Shown here: piece by piece, positions 1-8,024 of the stretch
Layout of the letters: each line of letters starts with the position of its first letter
Position numbering within the stretch: position 1 is the stretch's first letter
NCBI GenBank assembly: GCA_965228445.1
Contig: OZ245813.1
Span: forward strand, 1,488,001 to 1,552,000
From: Thalassobaculum sp965228445
GTDB lineage: Bacteria; Pseudomonadota; Alphaproteobacteria; Thalassobaculales; Thalassobaculaceae
DNA: 64,000 nt
Direction: 5' to 3'
Notes under the pieces: model-generated
Told to the model about the DNA's origin: nothing
The model's input: only the letters and a program-made list of their open reading frames with translations
Database searches by the model: none
Program-made: the position numbers and the translations under genes

Positions 1-115
1 CTGCAAATGCGGCAACTGCCGCCGCGCGCGCCCGCCCGACCGTCGGATGTTTCCCTCGCGGCGCGATCTGCATTAGACCCGGGCCATGGCAGCCGCAGCC
101 GATCGGAGAGCCCCC

Positions 116-451
116 GTGATCGCCAACTACCTGTTCCTGTTCGTCGCCATCGCCGCCGAGGTCATCGGCACAACCGCCCTCGCCCGCTCGGACGGCTTCA
201 CCCGCCTCACCCCAAGCCTGATCACCGTGGTCGGCTACGCCGTCGCGTTCTACTGCCTGTCGTTCCCGATCCGGGTGATGCCGACCGGCGTGGTCTATGC
301 CATCTGGTCCGGCATGGGGATCGTGCTGATCAGTTTCGTCGCCTGGTTCTGGTTCAAGCAGACGCTCGATTTCGCCGCCCTGCTGGGCCTGGGCCTGATC
401 ATCGCCGGGGTGATCATCGTCAACGTCTTCTCGAAGTCGATGACGCACTAG
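116..451 (+). CDS. SMR-family small multidrug efflux protein (EmrE/SugE-like)
   Basis: Small multidrug resistance protein of 111 residues with four membrane helices. This family exports cationic drugs or guanidinium-type compounds in exchange for protons and works as an inner-membrane dimer. The essential membrane glutamate of helix 1 is present (Glu15, in the segment AIAAEVIGT), as is the family's helix 3 segment YAIWSGMG. I chose the GTG start at 116 because a GGAGAG ribosome site lies five bases upstream; an in-frame ATG at 86 would add ten polar residues not usual in the family. It stands alone, convergent with the PAS protein that follows. Substrate class (drug or guanidinium) cannot be told from sequence by eye. 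Confidence 0.9.
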   Translation: MIANYLFLFVAIAAEVIGTTALARSDGFTRLTPSLITVVGYAVAFYCLSFPIRVMPTGVVYAIWSGMGIVLISFVAWFWFKQTLDFAALLGLGLIIAGVIIVNVFSKSMTH

Positions 452-463
452 AGAAAATCACGA

Positions 464-937
464 TCAGGGCTCGAAGTCGAAGCCCTGCAGGATCATCTCC
501 ACCGTCCCGTCGGGACCGGCCAGCGGCATGTCGATCGATTCCGCCGCCACGTTCGGTTTCATCGAATGGGCCATGTTGCCGAACATCCGCAGCGGGCGCC
601 TATCCTCGATCACCCGCAGAAAATGCTGGCGCAGGCGCTCCCAGTAGACCGGGTCGTAGACCTCGTCGAGATAGCTGCCGGTCGAATCCCGGCCGACTGC
701 CATGGTCACATGGGTTCCCAGCAGCCGGAAGCGCAGGCGGAAAGGGTCGCGTTCGATATCGATCAGCACCACCCGCCCGCCGAATCCCATCAGCTCCTCG
801 GCGGAGAAATCGCCGCGTTGCGGCACCCCGGTCGCGTCGCCGCGCGCCTGCCACAAACGCAGAAGCCGCTGCAGTTCCGCCGATCGCAGCGAATTGGTCT
901 CGTCGATCTGCCACCAGCCGTCGAGCGGTGTCGGCAT
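464..937 (-). CDS. PAS domain-containing protein (PAS_5 family)
   Basis: Single-domain cytoplasmic protein of 157 residues with the pattern of the PAS_5 family, which is common in Rhodospirillales and usually lacks any attached output domain. The N-terminal helix region (residues 15-45) is followed by a strand-rich core containing GRVVLIDIERDPFRLRFRLLG and the segment YWERLRQHFLRVIEDRRP. Start is an ATG with a GGGAGG site upstream. No cofactor-binding residue can be assigned. The ligand and partner are unknown; the neighbours are unrelated. Confidence 0.75.
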   Translation of the reverse strand: MPTPLDGWWQIDETNSLRSAELQRLLRLWQARGDATGVPQRGDFSAEELMGFGGRVVLIDIERDPFRLRFRLLGTHVTMAVGRDSTGSYLDEVYDPVYWERLRQHFLRVIEDRRPLRMFGNMAHSMKPNVAAESIDMPLAGPDGTVEMILQGFDFEP

Positions 938-1064
938 CCCCCTGCCTCCCCTGTCGCACCCCTTACGCCCACGTCCCGGCCCGGATCACAAGTCATGCGG
1001 ACGAAATATTCAAGCAATCTAAAGCTGTGGGCGTCTGGGCGGGGCGGCCGGTGACGGCGCCACC

Positions 1065-2045
1065 TCAATTGCGATCGAGCGTGATCGTGTCGGCCGCGGC
1101 GTCCCAGCCGACCCGCACCCGGTCGCACAGCCCGTCGTCGATCGCCAGCGTCGCCGCACCCTCGGAGCTCAGGGACGCCGCCGGCTGGCACAGGACGAAC
1201 CGGGTGTCGTCCGCCACCGGGAGATCCCAGGACCGCAGGACCCCGGCCTGCTCCCGCACAAGGTGATACGAGGTGCGCTCGGTCTCCCAGTCGCGGCTGT
1301 ATCCGCCGATCCACCGCTCCTCGACCCCGTCGGAATCGAGATCGCCCCGGACGATGGCATGGCCCATCCAATCGGCCCGCGGCCAGCGCAGCATCACCGC
1401 GCTCAGCAGGGCACCCGCCGGCCGATCGGTCAGTACGGGCGCATGGTCGTCGAGCACCTGCCGGGGGACCGGCGGCCAGCTGTCCGGCTCCACCCACTCG
1501 CCGTCGCACTCGAACTTCGCCCGGTACTCCTCGATCCGTACCACCGGACCGGTGAGGTCGTAGGTCACGTGCTCGCCGCAGTCGCCGACGCCGCGGCCCT
1601 TGTACACCAGGGAGATCCGACCGTCGGTCACCTCGCTGGCAAGACCGGTCAGCCAGGGCTGATAGGCGAGATAGGGCCAGGGCGTCTGCGCGCCCTCGCG
1701 CCACAGGGGGAACGCCAGCAGGGTCGAGGTCAGCACGCCGTCCCGCTCCTCGATCCGCAGCGCCACCTCGGTCGACTGATAGGCATGGTGCTCGCACAGG
1801 GCGATGGCGAGCCAGGTCCCCTTCCCCAGGGGCGCCACCCAGACATTCTCGTCGGGTGCCGCCTGCAGCAGCTCGTCGCGGGAGACCAGACAGGGTTCCG
1901 GCAGGGTCAGCAGGCCGGCCGCGTGCAGCGACTGCGGCGTCGGGTCGTCGGCCAGAACCGGTCCGGCGGCAACGAACGCCAGCGCCGCAAAAGCAAGACG
2001 GCGGCCCCACCGGAGGGCCGCCGCCAGGATGTCGCAACTGTGCAA
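1065..2045 (-). CDS. secreted DUF1176-like protein
   Basis: Predicted exported protein of 326 residues. The N-terminus carries a basic stretch and a hydrophobic core ending VLA-DD, a typical Sec signal peptide cut near residue 33. The region GRGVGDCGEHVTYDLTG followed by a later Cys-containing strand resembles the C-terminal half of DUF1176 proteins, whose function is unknown. Four cysteines in the mature part could pair in the periplasm. The start is a TTG lying only four bases after the stop of the upstream molybdenum hydroxylase gene on the same strand, so the two are probably cotranscribed; no better start is visible. The family assignment rests on motif resemblance only. Confidence 0.6.
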   Translation of the reverse strand: MHSCDILAAALRWGRRLAFAALAFVAAGPVLADDPTPQSLHAAGLLTLPEPCLVSRDELLQAAPDENVWVAPLGKGTWLAIALCEHHAYQSTEVALRIEERDGVLTSTLLAFPLWREGAQTPWPYLAYQPWLTGLASEVTDGRISLVYKGRGVGDCGEHVTYDLTGPVVRIEEYRAKFECDGEWVEPDSWPPVPRQVLDDHAPVLTDRPAGALLSAVMLRWPRADWMGHAIVRGDLDSDGVEERWIGGYSRDWETERTSYHLVREQAGVLRSWDLPVADDTRFVLCQPAASLSSEGAATLAIDDGLCDRVRVGWDAAADTITLDRN

Positions 2046-2049
2046 CGGC

Positions 2050-4386
2050 TTACGCCGCTTTCTGCTTGGCCTGCTGGATCAGGTTCCACAGGACCAGCGG
2101 CGTCGCCGGCATGTCGATATGGGTGACGCCGGTGGTCGCGTGCAGGGCATCCACCAGGGCGCTGATCACCGCCGGCGGCGCGCCGATGGCCCCGGCCTCC
2201 CCCGAGCCCTTGATGCCGAGCGGGTTGGTGGTGCAGCGGACGTTATGCAGGTTGAAGTCGAACATCGGCACCAAGTCGGCGCGCGGCATGCCGTAATCCA
2301 TGAACGAGCCGGTCACGAGCTGGCCGGAGCCTTCCTCGTAGACCGTGTGCTCGGTCAGGGCCTGGCCGACGCCCTGGACGATGCCCCCGTGGACCTGGCC
2401 GGCCAGCATCAGCGGATTGATGGTCTCGCCGAAGTCGTCGACGATCGTATAGCGCTCGATCTCGACGGTTCCGGTGTCCGGATCGACCTCCAGCTCGACC
2501 ACATGGCAGCCGTTCGGGTAGGTCGCGGCCTCCGGGGTGCGCTTGTGGCTGTCGTCCAGGCCCGGGGTCATGCCCTCGTCCAGGTTGGCCGCGTCCTTCG
2601 CCGCCTTGGCGACTTCCATGATGGTCATGGACTTGTCGGTGCCGGCGACGGTGAAGGTGCCGTCGGAGAACTCGATATCGGCCGCCGCCGCCTCCATGGC
2701 GTTGGCGGCGATCTTCTTGCCCTTCTCGACGATCTGACGGCCCGCCAGCAGGACGGCAGCGCCACCGACCGGGACCGAGCGCGACCCGCCGGTCATGCCC
2801 GGCGGCACGGTGTCGGTGTCGCCCTGGATGACCTTGATCGCATCGCCCTCGACGCCGATCGTGTCGGACAGGATCTGGGCATAGGCGGTCTCGTGGCCCT
2901 GGCCGTTCGACTGGGTGCCGATGCGGATCTCGACCTTGCCCTCGTCGGTAAAGCGCACATCAGCCGTCTCCGGGCTGCCGCCGCCGCACTTCTCGATGTA
3001 GTAACCCATGCCGATTCCGCGCAGCTTGCCGCGAGCAGCGGCCTCCTTGCGGCGCTCCTCGAAGGACGCCCAGTCGGACTTCGCCATGCACTCTTCCATG
3101 AGCGTCTGGAACTCGCCGCTGTCGTACACATTGCCGAGCGGCGTGGTGTAGGGCATCGCCTCGGACGGAATGTAGTTGCGGCGGCGCACCTCGTCGGGGG
3201 TCAGGCCCATCTCCTGGCCGACCACGTCGACGACGCGCTCGATCAGGTAGGCGGCCTCGGGACGGCCGGCGCCGCGATAAGCGTCGGTCGGGGTGGTGTT
3301 GTTCAGCACGCCCAGCACGTTCACGTAAATCGACGGGATCTTGTAGACGCCCGACAGCATGTGGGTGCCGGCATTGGTCGGGATGAAGGCGCCCATGTGG
3401 TGCAGGTAGCCGCCGAGTGCCGCATAGGTCTTCACCCGCAGCGCCTGGATCACGCCGTCGGCGTCGACCGCGGCTTCCGCATAGGAGATGTTGTCGCGGC
3501 CCTGAGCGTCGGTCATGAACGCCTCGGAGCGGTCCGGCAGGTAGCGAACGGCCTTCTTCAGCTTGCGCGAGGCCCAGGTGCAGAGCGCCTGCTCCGGATA
3601 CAGGAAGATCTTCATGCCGAAGCCGCCGCCGACATCGGTGGTGCGGCAGCGCAGCTTGGTCGGATCCAGATTGAGAACCTTCTCCGCCAGCAGGGTCTGG
3701 AAGACGTGCGGACCCTGGGAGGACGACCACAGGGTCGAACGGTCGGTCTCGGCGTCGTACTCGGCGACGACCGGACGGACCTCCATGGAATTGACCACGA
3801 TGCGGTTGTTCACGATCCGCACCTGGACGTTCTTGTGGGCCTTGTCGAAGGCCGCATTGACCGCCGCCTTGTCGCCGCTCTCCCAGTCGAAGGCGATGTT
3901 GTTCGGGATGTGGTCGAAGAGCTGCGGCGCACCGTCGGCGGTCGCGCCCTCGGTGTCCACCGTGGCGTCCAACTCGTCGAAGTCGAACTCGATCAGCTCG
4001 GCGGCGTCACGCGCCTGGATCGCGGTCTCGGCGATGATGAAGGCCACCGGCTCGCCCACATGGCGGACCTTGCCGACCGCCAGGATCGGGCGCGGGGTGT
4101 CGGCGCGCGGGGTGCCGTCGCGGTTGGTCACCGGCGGCACGCAGGGCAGGTCGCCCAGGCCGTCGGCCTTCACGTCCTCGCCGGTATAGACCGCGACGAC
4201 GCCCGGCGCGTCCTTGGCGGCCGAGGTGTCGATGGACGTGATCACCGCATGGGCAACGGGCGAGCGCAGAACGTAGGAGGCCAGGGCACCCTCGACCTGG
4301 ATGTCGTCGGTATACATGCCGGTGCCCTTGAGCAGCCGGTTGTCCTCCACGCGCTTCACGCCTTGTCCGATTGCGAACTTCACCAT
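2050..4386 (-). CDS. xanthine dehydrogenase/CoxL-family molybdenum hydroxylase, large subunit (form II type)
   Basis: Large molybdopterin-cytosine-dinucleotide subunit (778 residues) of the xanthine oxidase family, which hydroxylates aldehydes, N-heterocycles or CO. The N-terminal aldehyde oxidase a/b hammerhead domain begins GVKRVEDNRLLKGTGMYTDD. The active-site loop near residue 366 reads AYRGAGR, the form II signature, not the AYXCSFR loop of true CO dehydrogenase. The catalytic glutamate is present near residue 730 in the segment GSGEAGAIG. No FAD (medium) or 2Fe-2S (small) subunit gene lies beside it, which is unusual because these enzymes are normally encoded as trios. It is followed at four bases by the secreted DUF1176-like gene. 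Substrate cannot be assigned. Confidence 0.88.
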   Translation of the reverse strand: MVKFAIGQGVKRVEDNRLLKGTGMYTDDIQVEGALASYVLRSPVAHAVITSIDTSAAKDAPGVVAVYTGEDVKADGLGDLPCVPPVTNRDGTPRADTPRPILAVGKVRHVGEPVAFIIAETAIQARDAAELIEFDFDELDATVDTEGATADGAPQLFDHIPNNIAFDWESGDKAAVNAAFDKAHKNVQVRIVNNRIVVNSMEVRPVVAEYDAETDRSTLWSSSQGPHVFQTLLAEKVLNLDPTKLRCRTTDVGGGFGMKIFLYPEQALCTWASRKLKKAVRYLPDRSEAFMTDAQGRDNISYAEAAVDADGVIQALRVKTYAALGGYLHHMGAFIPTNAGTHMLSGVYKIPSIYVNVLGVLNNTTPTDAYRGAGRPEAAYLIERVVDVVGQEMGLTPDEVRRRNYIPSEAMPYTTPLGNVYDSGEFQTLMEECMAKSDWASFEERRKEAAARGKLRGIGMGYYIEKCGGGSPETADVRFTDEGKVEIRIGTQSNGQGHETAYAQILSDTIGVEGDAIKVIQGDTDTVPPGMTGGSRSVPVGGAAVLLAGRQIVEKGKKIAANAMEAAAADIEFSDGTFTVAGTDKSMTIMEVAKAAKDAANLDEGMTPGLDDSHKRTPEAATYPNGCHVVELEVDPDTGTVEIERYTIVDDFGETINPLMLAGQVHGGIVQGVGQALTEHTVYEEGSGQLVTGSFMDYGMPRADLVPMFDFNLHNVRCTTNPLGIKGSGEAGAIGAPPAVISALVDALHATTGVTHIDMPATPLVLWNLIQQAKQKAA

Positions 4387-4577
4387 GTCGCCTGTCTCCG
4401 CTGCACATTGGCTGGAAGGATCGTCCCGGCTGGGCGACCCGTCTTGTTGGTTGGGTCGAGCGGTCCCGGAAGGAAATGGCCTAAGGGCCCCTCGACACGT
4501 GGGCGCATCCTAGAAACCCTGCCCGCTCGCACTCAAGGCCGAATTCAGTTAGCAATGACCTAGATGCACTTCACCGG

Positions 4578-5543
4578 ATGACCATCCCCGTGTCCAGTTC
4601 CTCCCAGCCGCAGGCGCCGATCGATCCGGCGCCCGCCAGCCTGTCCGCCCCGCAGACACCGGCTCCCGGCTCCTCCACCCCCCTGGCCGTCGCCCTGCTG
4701 GCCATGCTGGCCGTGCTCTGGGGCTTCAACTGGCCGATCATGAAGGTGGGTCTGGCCGAGGTCCCGCCCTGGGTATTCCGCGGCTCGGCCAGCGTGGTTT
4801 CCGGCTTCGGGCTGTTCGCCGTGGCCCTGATCGGCCGTCATTCGTTGAAGATCCCACGCGACAAATGGCGCCCCCTGTTCCTGTCGGGAATGCTGAACAT
4901 GGCGCTGTGGAACATCCTGGTTCTGTATGGAATCGACCTGATGGACGCCGGCCGCGCCGGGATCCTGGCCTACACCATGCCGCTGTGGGCCACCCTGGTC
5001 GGCGCTTACGTGCTGAAGGAGGGCCTCGGCACCCGGGCGATCTGCGGCCTCGCCCTCGGGCTGGCCGGGATGGCACTGCTGTTCTCGGTCGACGCCAAGT
5101 CGCTGGCCGGCCCGCCGCTCGGCCCGATCCTGGTTGTCGTGGCCGCCTTCTGCTGGGGTGCGGGCACGGTCGTCGTGAAGCACGCCGGCTTCACCCAACC
5201 GGTCACCGTCGTCTGCGGCTGGCAGCACCTGATCGGGGTGGTGCCGGTGCTGGTGATCGCCGTGTTCTGGGACCTCGACAACATGGGGGAGGTCACCCTC
5301 TGGCCGGCCATGGCCGTGCTCTACAACATGACCATCACCGGCATCCTCTGCTACTGGGCCTATTTCAAGGTCGTCTCGCTGCTGCCGGTCGTCGCCTCGA
5401 CGGTCGGCACGCTGATGGTCCCGGTGGTCGGCGTCTTCGCCAACGCCCTGATCTTCGGTGTGCAGCCCCAGATGGTGGACTATGCCGCCCTGGTCTGTGT
5501 GGCGGCGGCGGTGTTCCTGGTGATGACCCGGCGGCCGCGCTAA
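4578..5543 (+). CDS. EamA/DMT-family transporter
   Basis: Drug/metabolite transporter superfamily protein of 321 residues with about ten membrane segments arranged as two EamA repeats; the first repeat starts near residue 37 with LLAMLAVLWGFNWPIMKVGL, a typical EamA entry motif. The first 35 residues are Pro/Ala/Ser-rich and cytoplasmic-looking, so a start further in is possible. Members usually export amino acids or small metabolites. It is divergent from the molybdenum hydroxylase gene and its stop overlaps by four bases the stop end of the membrane protein on the other strand. Substrate unknown. Confidence 0.85.
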   Translation: MTIPVSSSSQPQAPIDPAPASLSAPQTPAPGSSTPLAVALLAMLAVLWGFNWPIMKVGLAEVPPWVFRGSASVVSGFGLFAVALIGRHSLKIPRDKWRPLFLSGMLNMALWNILVLYGIDLMDAGRAGILAYTMPLWATLVGAYVLKEGLGTRAICGLALGLAGMALLFSVDAKSLAGPPLGPILVVVAAFCWGAGTVVVKHAGFTQPVTVVCGWQHLIGVVPVLVIAVFWDLDNMGEVTLWPAMAVLYNMTITGILCYWAYFKVVSLLPVVASTVGTLMVPVVGVFANALIFGVQPQMVDYAALVCVAAAVFLVMTRRPR

Positions 5544-6871
5544 CCGGCGGTCATCACCGCGTTCAGTCCGGTCAGCACGGTCATGGTGAAGACGAAGAAG
5601 GCGGCGACGTAGATCAGGTTCGGGCTGAGCGCGAGGCTCAGCGGCCGCACGCTGAACAGGCGGCCCGCCGTGACCACGGTCAGGGAACTGATCGAACTCA
5701 TCGCCCCCATGCCCCACCCGAACAGCATCGCCGTCATCAGCGGCAGATGCGCCACCGCCAGGTCGCTGGTGGTCACCGCCACCATCATCACCGTCCCGGT
5801 GATCATCGGATGCACGCCCATGATGGCGAACAGCACCATCGTTCCGGCCACCGCCGACAGGGTCGCCCAGGCCGGCAGGTGGTCGGCGATCCAGGGCGCC
5901 ATCACCTCCAGGATCGGCGGCGCGGTCTCCGCCAGGGTGCCCAGCACCAGCGAGGTGGAGACGATCAGCAGGTCGTCGCCCATGGTCGACATCGCGCCCT
6001 TGGTGTCCTGATAGACCTCGGTGATGCGGTGCGGCTGCTGGATCAGGTGGATGGCGCAGAGCACCGGCATCACCATCAGCACCGCGCCGAGCGTGCTGAT
6101 CGGAAAGACCTGGGAGCCGGCGATCACCAGCCCGCCCACGACCACCATCAGCAGGCCGATCGGAGCCAGGCAGGCGAGACCCTGGCGCACCGCATCGACG
6201 CTGAGCGGCCGGGCGAAGATCAGCAGCGAGATGATCAGCCCGCACACCGCCATCGACCCGCCGAGCAGGAAGGCCTGCCAGACCGGCACCTCGGGCACAT
6301 AGGTGTAGGCGACGGCGAACCCGACCAGGAACGGCGAGTACAGCGCCACCGTGTTCATGCCGCGCAGCGAGGCCAGGGCGGAGGACCAGCGCTGCTTCTC
6401 GCCGGCGCCGTCGGGGATCACCGACGCCATGAAGGCAAAGGAACCGGTGTTCAGCACCGCGCCGAAGGCATGGGCGCCGAACAGCAGCCCGATCCCCGAC
6501 AACCGCTCCGGCAGCGAGGCGATGCGGTGCTGGGCGGTGCGTACCGCCGGCAGCCCGCGGGCGACGGTCCGGGTCATCGCCAGGGTCGGCAGCATGCCGG
6601 CAAAGATCAGCGTGCGGTCCAGCCCGCGCAGCATCTCGCCCGGATCGGCACCCGCCCAGATCAGGGCGACACCGAGGCTGGCGATCAGCGCGAAGACGGC
6701 GAGCGTCTCCCGGCGCGCGTCCAGCAGCGACAGCACGACCACCACGCCGAGGCTGCTCGCCGCGGCCGTGTGCAGCCACTCGATATCGACCCAGAGCAGG
6801 ACCAGGGCGGCGAGCCAGATCGCCAGAAGGACGGGCGGGCGCCAGCGCCGGTTCAAAGCGGAGATTGTCAT
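5540..6871 (-). CDS. polytopic membrane protein, ion-transporter-superfamily-like, function unassigned
   Basis: Hydrophobic protein of 443 residues with about twelve predicted membrane segments. Features that recall ion transporter superfamily carriers are two half-repeats with re-entrant-looking Gly/Ser/Asn segments (around LNTGSFAFMASVIPDG in the first half and MGAMSSISSLTVVTAGRLF in the second) and the segment GVHPMITGTVMMVAV. I do not recognise a named family with certainty. It is transcribed convergently with the EamA gene and divergently from the SDR gene at 6961. Confidence 0.55.
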   Translation of the reverse strand: MTISALNRRWRPPVLLAIWLAALVLLWVDIEWLHTAAASSLGVVVVLSLLDARRETLAVFALIASLGVALIWAGADPGEMLRGLDRTLIFAGMLPTLAMTRTVARGLPAVRTAQHRIASLPERLSGIGLLFGAHAFGAVLNTGSFAFMASVIPDGAGEKQRWSSALASLRGMNTVALYSPFLVGFAVAYTYVPEVPVWQAFLLGGSMAVCGLIISLLIFARPLSVDAVRQGLACLAPIGLLMVVVGGLVIAGSQVFPISTLGAVLMVMPVLCAIHLIQQPHRITEVYQDTKGAMSTMGDDLLIVSTSLVLGTLAETAPPILEVMAPWIADHLPAWATLSAVAGTMVLFAIMGVHPMITGTVMMVAVTTSDLAVAHLPLMTAMLFGWGMGAMSSISSLTVVTAGRLFSVRPLSLALSPNLIYVAAFFVFTMTVLTGLNAVMTAG

Positions 6872-6960
6872 CGGCTAGACGGTCGCTCAAAGTTTTGTGC
6901 AATGCAACGGACCAACAAGCCGCAGACAAGCGGCGGTGCAGCACCATAGGGAGGAATGCA

Positions 6961-7755
6961 ATGGCCGGTAGGCTGACGGGTAAGCGCGCGCTGGTGATGG
7001 GGGCCGGATCATCCGGTCCGGGCTGGGGCAATGGCAAGGCGACGGCGGTTCTGTTCGCCCGCGAAGGGGCCCAGGTGGTCTGCGCCGATGTGAACGGGGA
7101 CGCGGCGGAGGAGACGGTCGCGATCATCCGCAAGGAGGGCGGCGACGCCGTTGCCGAGACCTGCGATGTCACCGCCTCCGGCCAGGTCGAGGGCGTGGTG
7201 TCCCGGATGATCGACCGCTGGGGCGGGATCGACATCCTCCACAACAATGTCGGCATCGCCAAGATGGGCGGGCCGGTGGAGCTGTCGGAGGACGACTGGC
7301 ACCGGGTGATGGACGTGAACCTCACCGGCGTGTTCCTCGCCTGCAAGCACGTGCTACCGCATATGCTGGAAGCCGGGCGGGGCGCGATCGTCAACGTGTC
7401 CTCGATCGCCGGTTTCCGTTACGTGGGTTACCCATATGCCAGCTACTACGCCTCCAAAGGCGGCCTGAACCAGCTCACTGTCGGGCTGGCCCTGCAATAC
7501 GCCGCACAGGGCATCCGAGCCAACGTGATCATGCCGGGCCTGATGGACACCCCGCTGATCCGCACCCAGATCGCCGGGCAATACGCCGATCTCGACGCCA
7601 TGGTCCGCGAGCGCGACGCCAAATCGCCGACCGGCAAGATGGGCGACGCCTGGGACGTGGCCCACGCCGCCCTGTTCCTGGCGAGCGACGAGGCGAAATA
7701 CATCAACGGCGTATGCCTGCCGGTCGATGGCGGGCACCACATGAAGATCGGGTAG
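6961..7755 (+). CDS. SDR-family NAD(P)-dependent oxidoreductase
   Basis: Classical short-chain dehydrogenase of 264 residues. The nucleotide-binding loop is a lengthened variant, GAGSSGPGWGNG (residues 14-25), followed by the HNNVG motif near residue 95. The catalytic set is complete: Ser148, Tyr162 and Lys166 (YASK). The C-terminus has the usual VDGGHH segment. The start is the ATG with a GGGAGG site seven bases upstream; an in-frame upstream extension to 6865 lacks one. It stands alone and is followed by a block of palindromic repeats. The substrate is unknown. Confidence 0.9.
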   Translation: MAGRLTGKRALVMGAGSSGPGWGNGKATAVLFAREGAQVVCADVNGDAAEETVAIIRKEGGDAVAETCDVTASGQVEGVVSRMIDRWGGIDILHNNVGIAKMGGPVELSEDDWHRVMDVNLTGVFLACKHVLPHMLEAGRGAIVNVSSIAGFRYVGYPYASYYASKGGLNQLTVGLALQYAAQGIRANVIMPGLMDTPLIRTQIAGQYADLDAMVRERDAKSPTGKMGDAWDVAHAALFLASDEAKYINGVCLPVDGGHHMKIG

Positions 7756-7764
7756 CAGCCGTCA

Positions 7765-7920
7765 TCCCGACGTGAGTCGGGACCGAGCTGCCGACGTCAG
7801 GGCACCGCGGATCCTGACTGTCGTAAGGACGACGATGTCTTTTCTCCCGTCATCCTGACGCACGTCAGGATCTGCGGTGCACCGGTGCCGGTAGCTTGGC
7901 CCTGACCTGCGTCAGGGCCA
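7765..7920 (+). repeat. cluster of small palindromic (REP/BIME-like) repeats upstream of hutH
   Basis: This 156-base stretch holds hairpin units sharing the core CCTGAC-N4-GTCAGG or a close variant. TCCCGAC/GTCGGGA lies at 7765-7782, ATCCTGAC/GTCAGGAT at 7852-7871, and a ten-base-arm unit TGGCCCTGAC/GTCAGGGCCA at 7897-7920. The motif GTCAGGATCTGCGGTGC at 7864-7880 has an inverted copy with one mismatch at 7802-7818, a head-to-head pair as in BIMEs. The same 19-base motif recurs after hutU. The region contains no gene. Confidence 0.75.
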
Positions 7921-7948
7921 CGGGAACGGTGTGTATGGGACGCTTATT

Positions 7949-7958
7949 TGTATATACA
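7949..7958. promoter_or_regulatory. candidate HutC operator upstream of hutH
   Basis: The perfect ten-base palindrome TGTATATACA lies 66 bases before the hutH start codon in a locally AT-rich stretch. It matches the TGTA-N2-TACA type of site bound by GntR-family HutC repressors in pseudomonads and enterics. The hutC gene is nearby at 11359-12060. Binding is inferred. Confidence 0.65.
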
Positions 7959-8024
7959 TAATATCCGAACCGCCGTATTCTCTCCTGCATCACACACCAC
8001 GTCCCCAAGCGCTGGAGGCAGGTC

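Noticed and set aside
2050..4386. Carbon monoxide dehydrogenase large subunit
   Set aside because: The active-site loop is AYRGAGR, not AYXCSFR, so true CO oxidation activity is not supported.
1804..4563. 919-residue plus-strand open frame antisense to the molybdenum hydroxylase gene
   Set aside because: It is rich in His, Arg and Gly, overlaps a gene with clear family motifs, and has no recognisable domain; typical GC-rich shadow frame.
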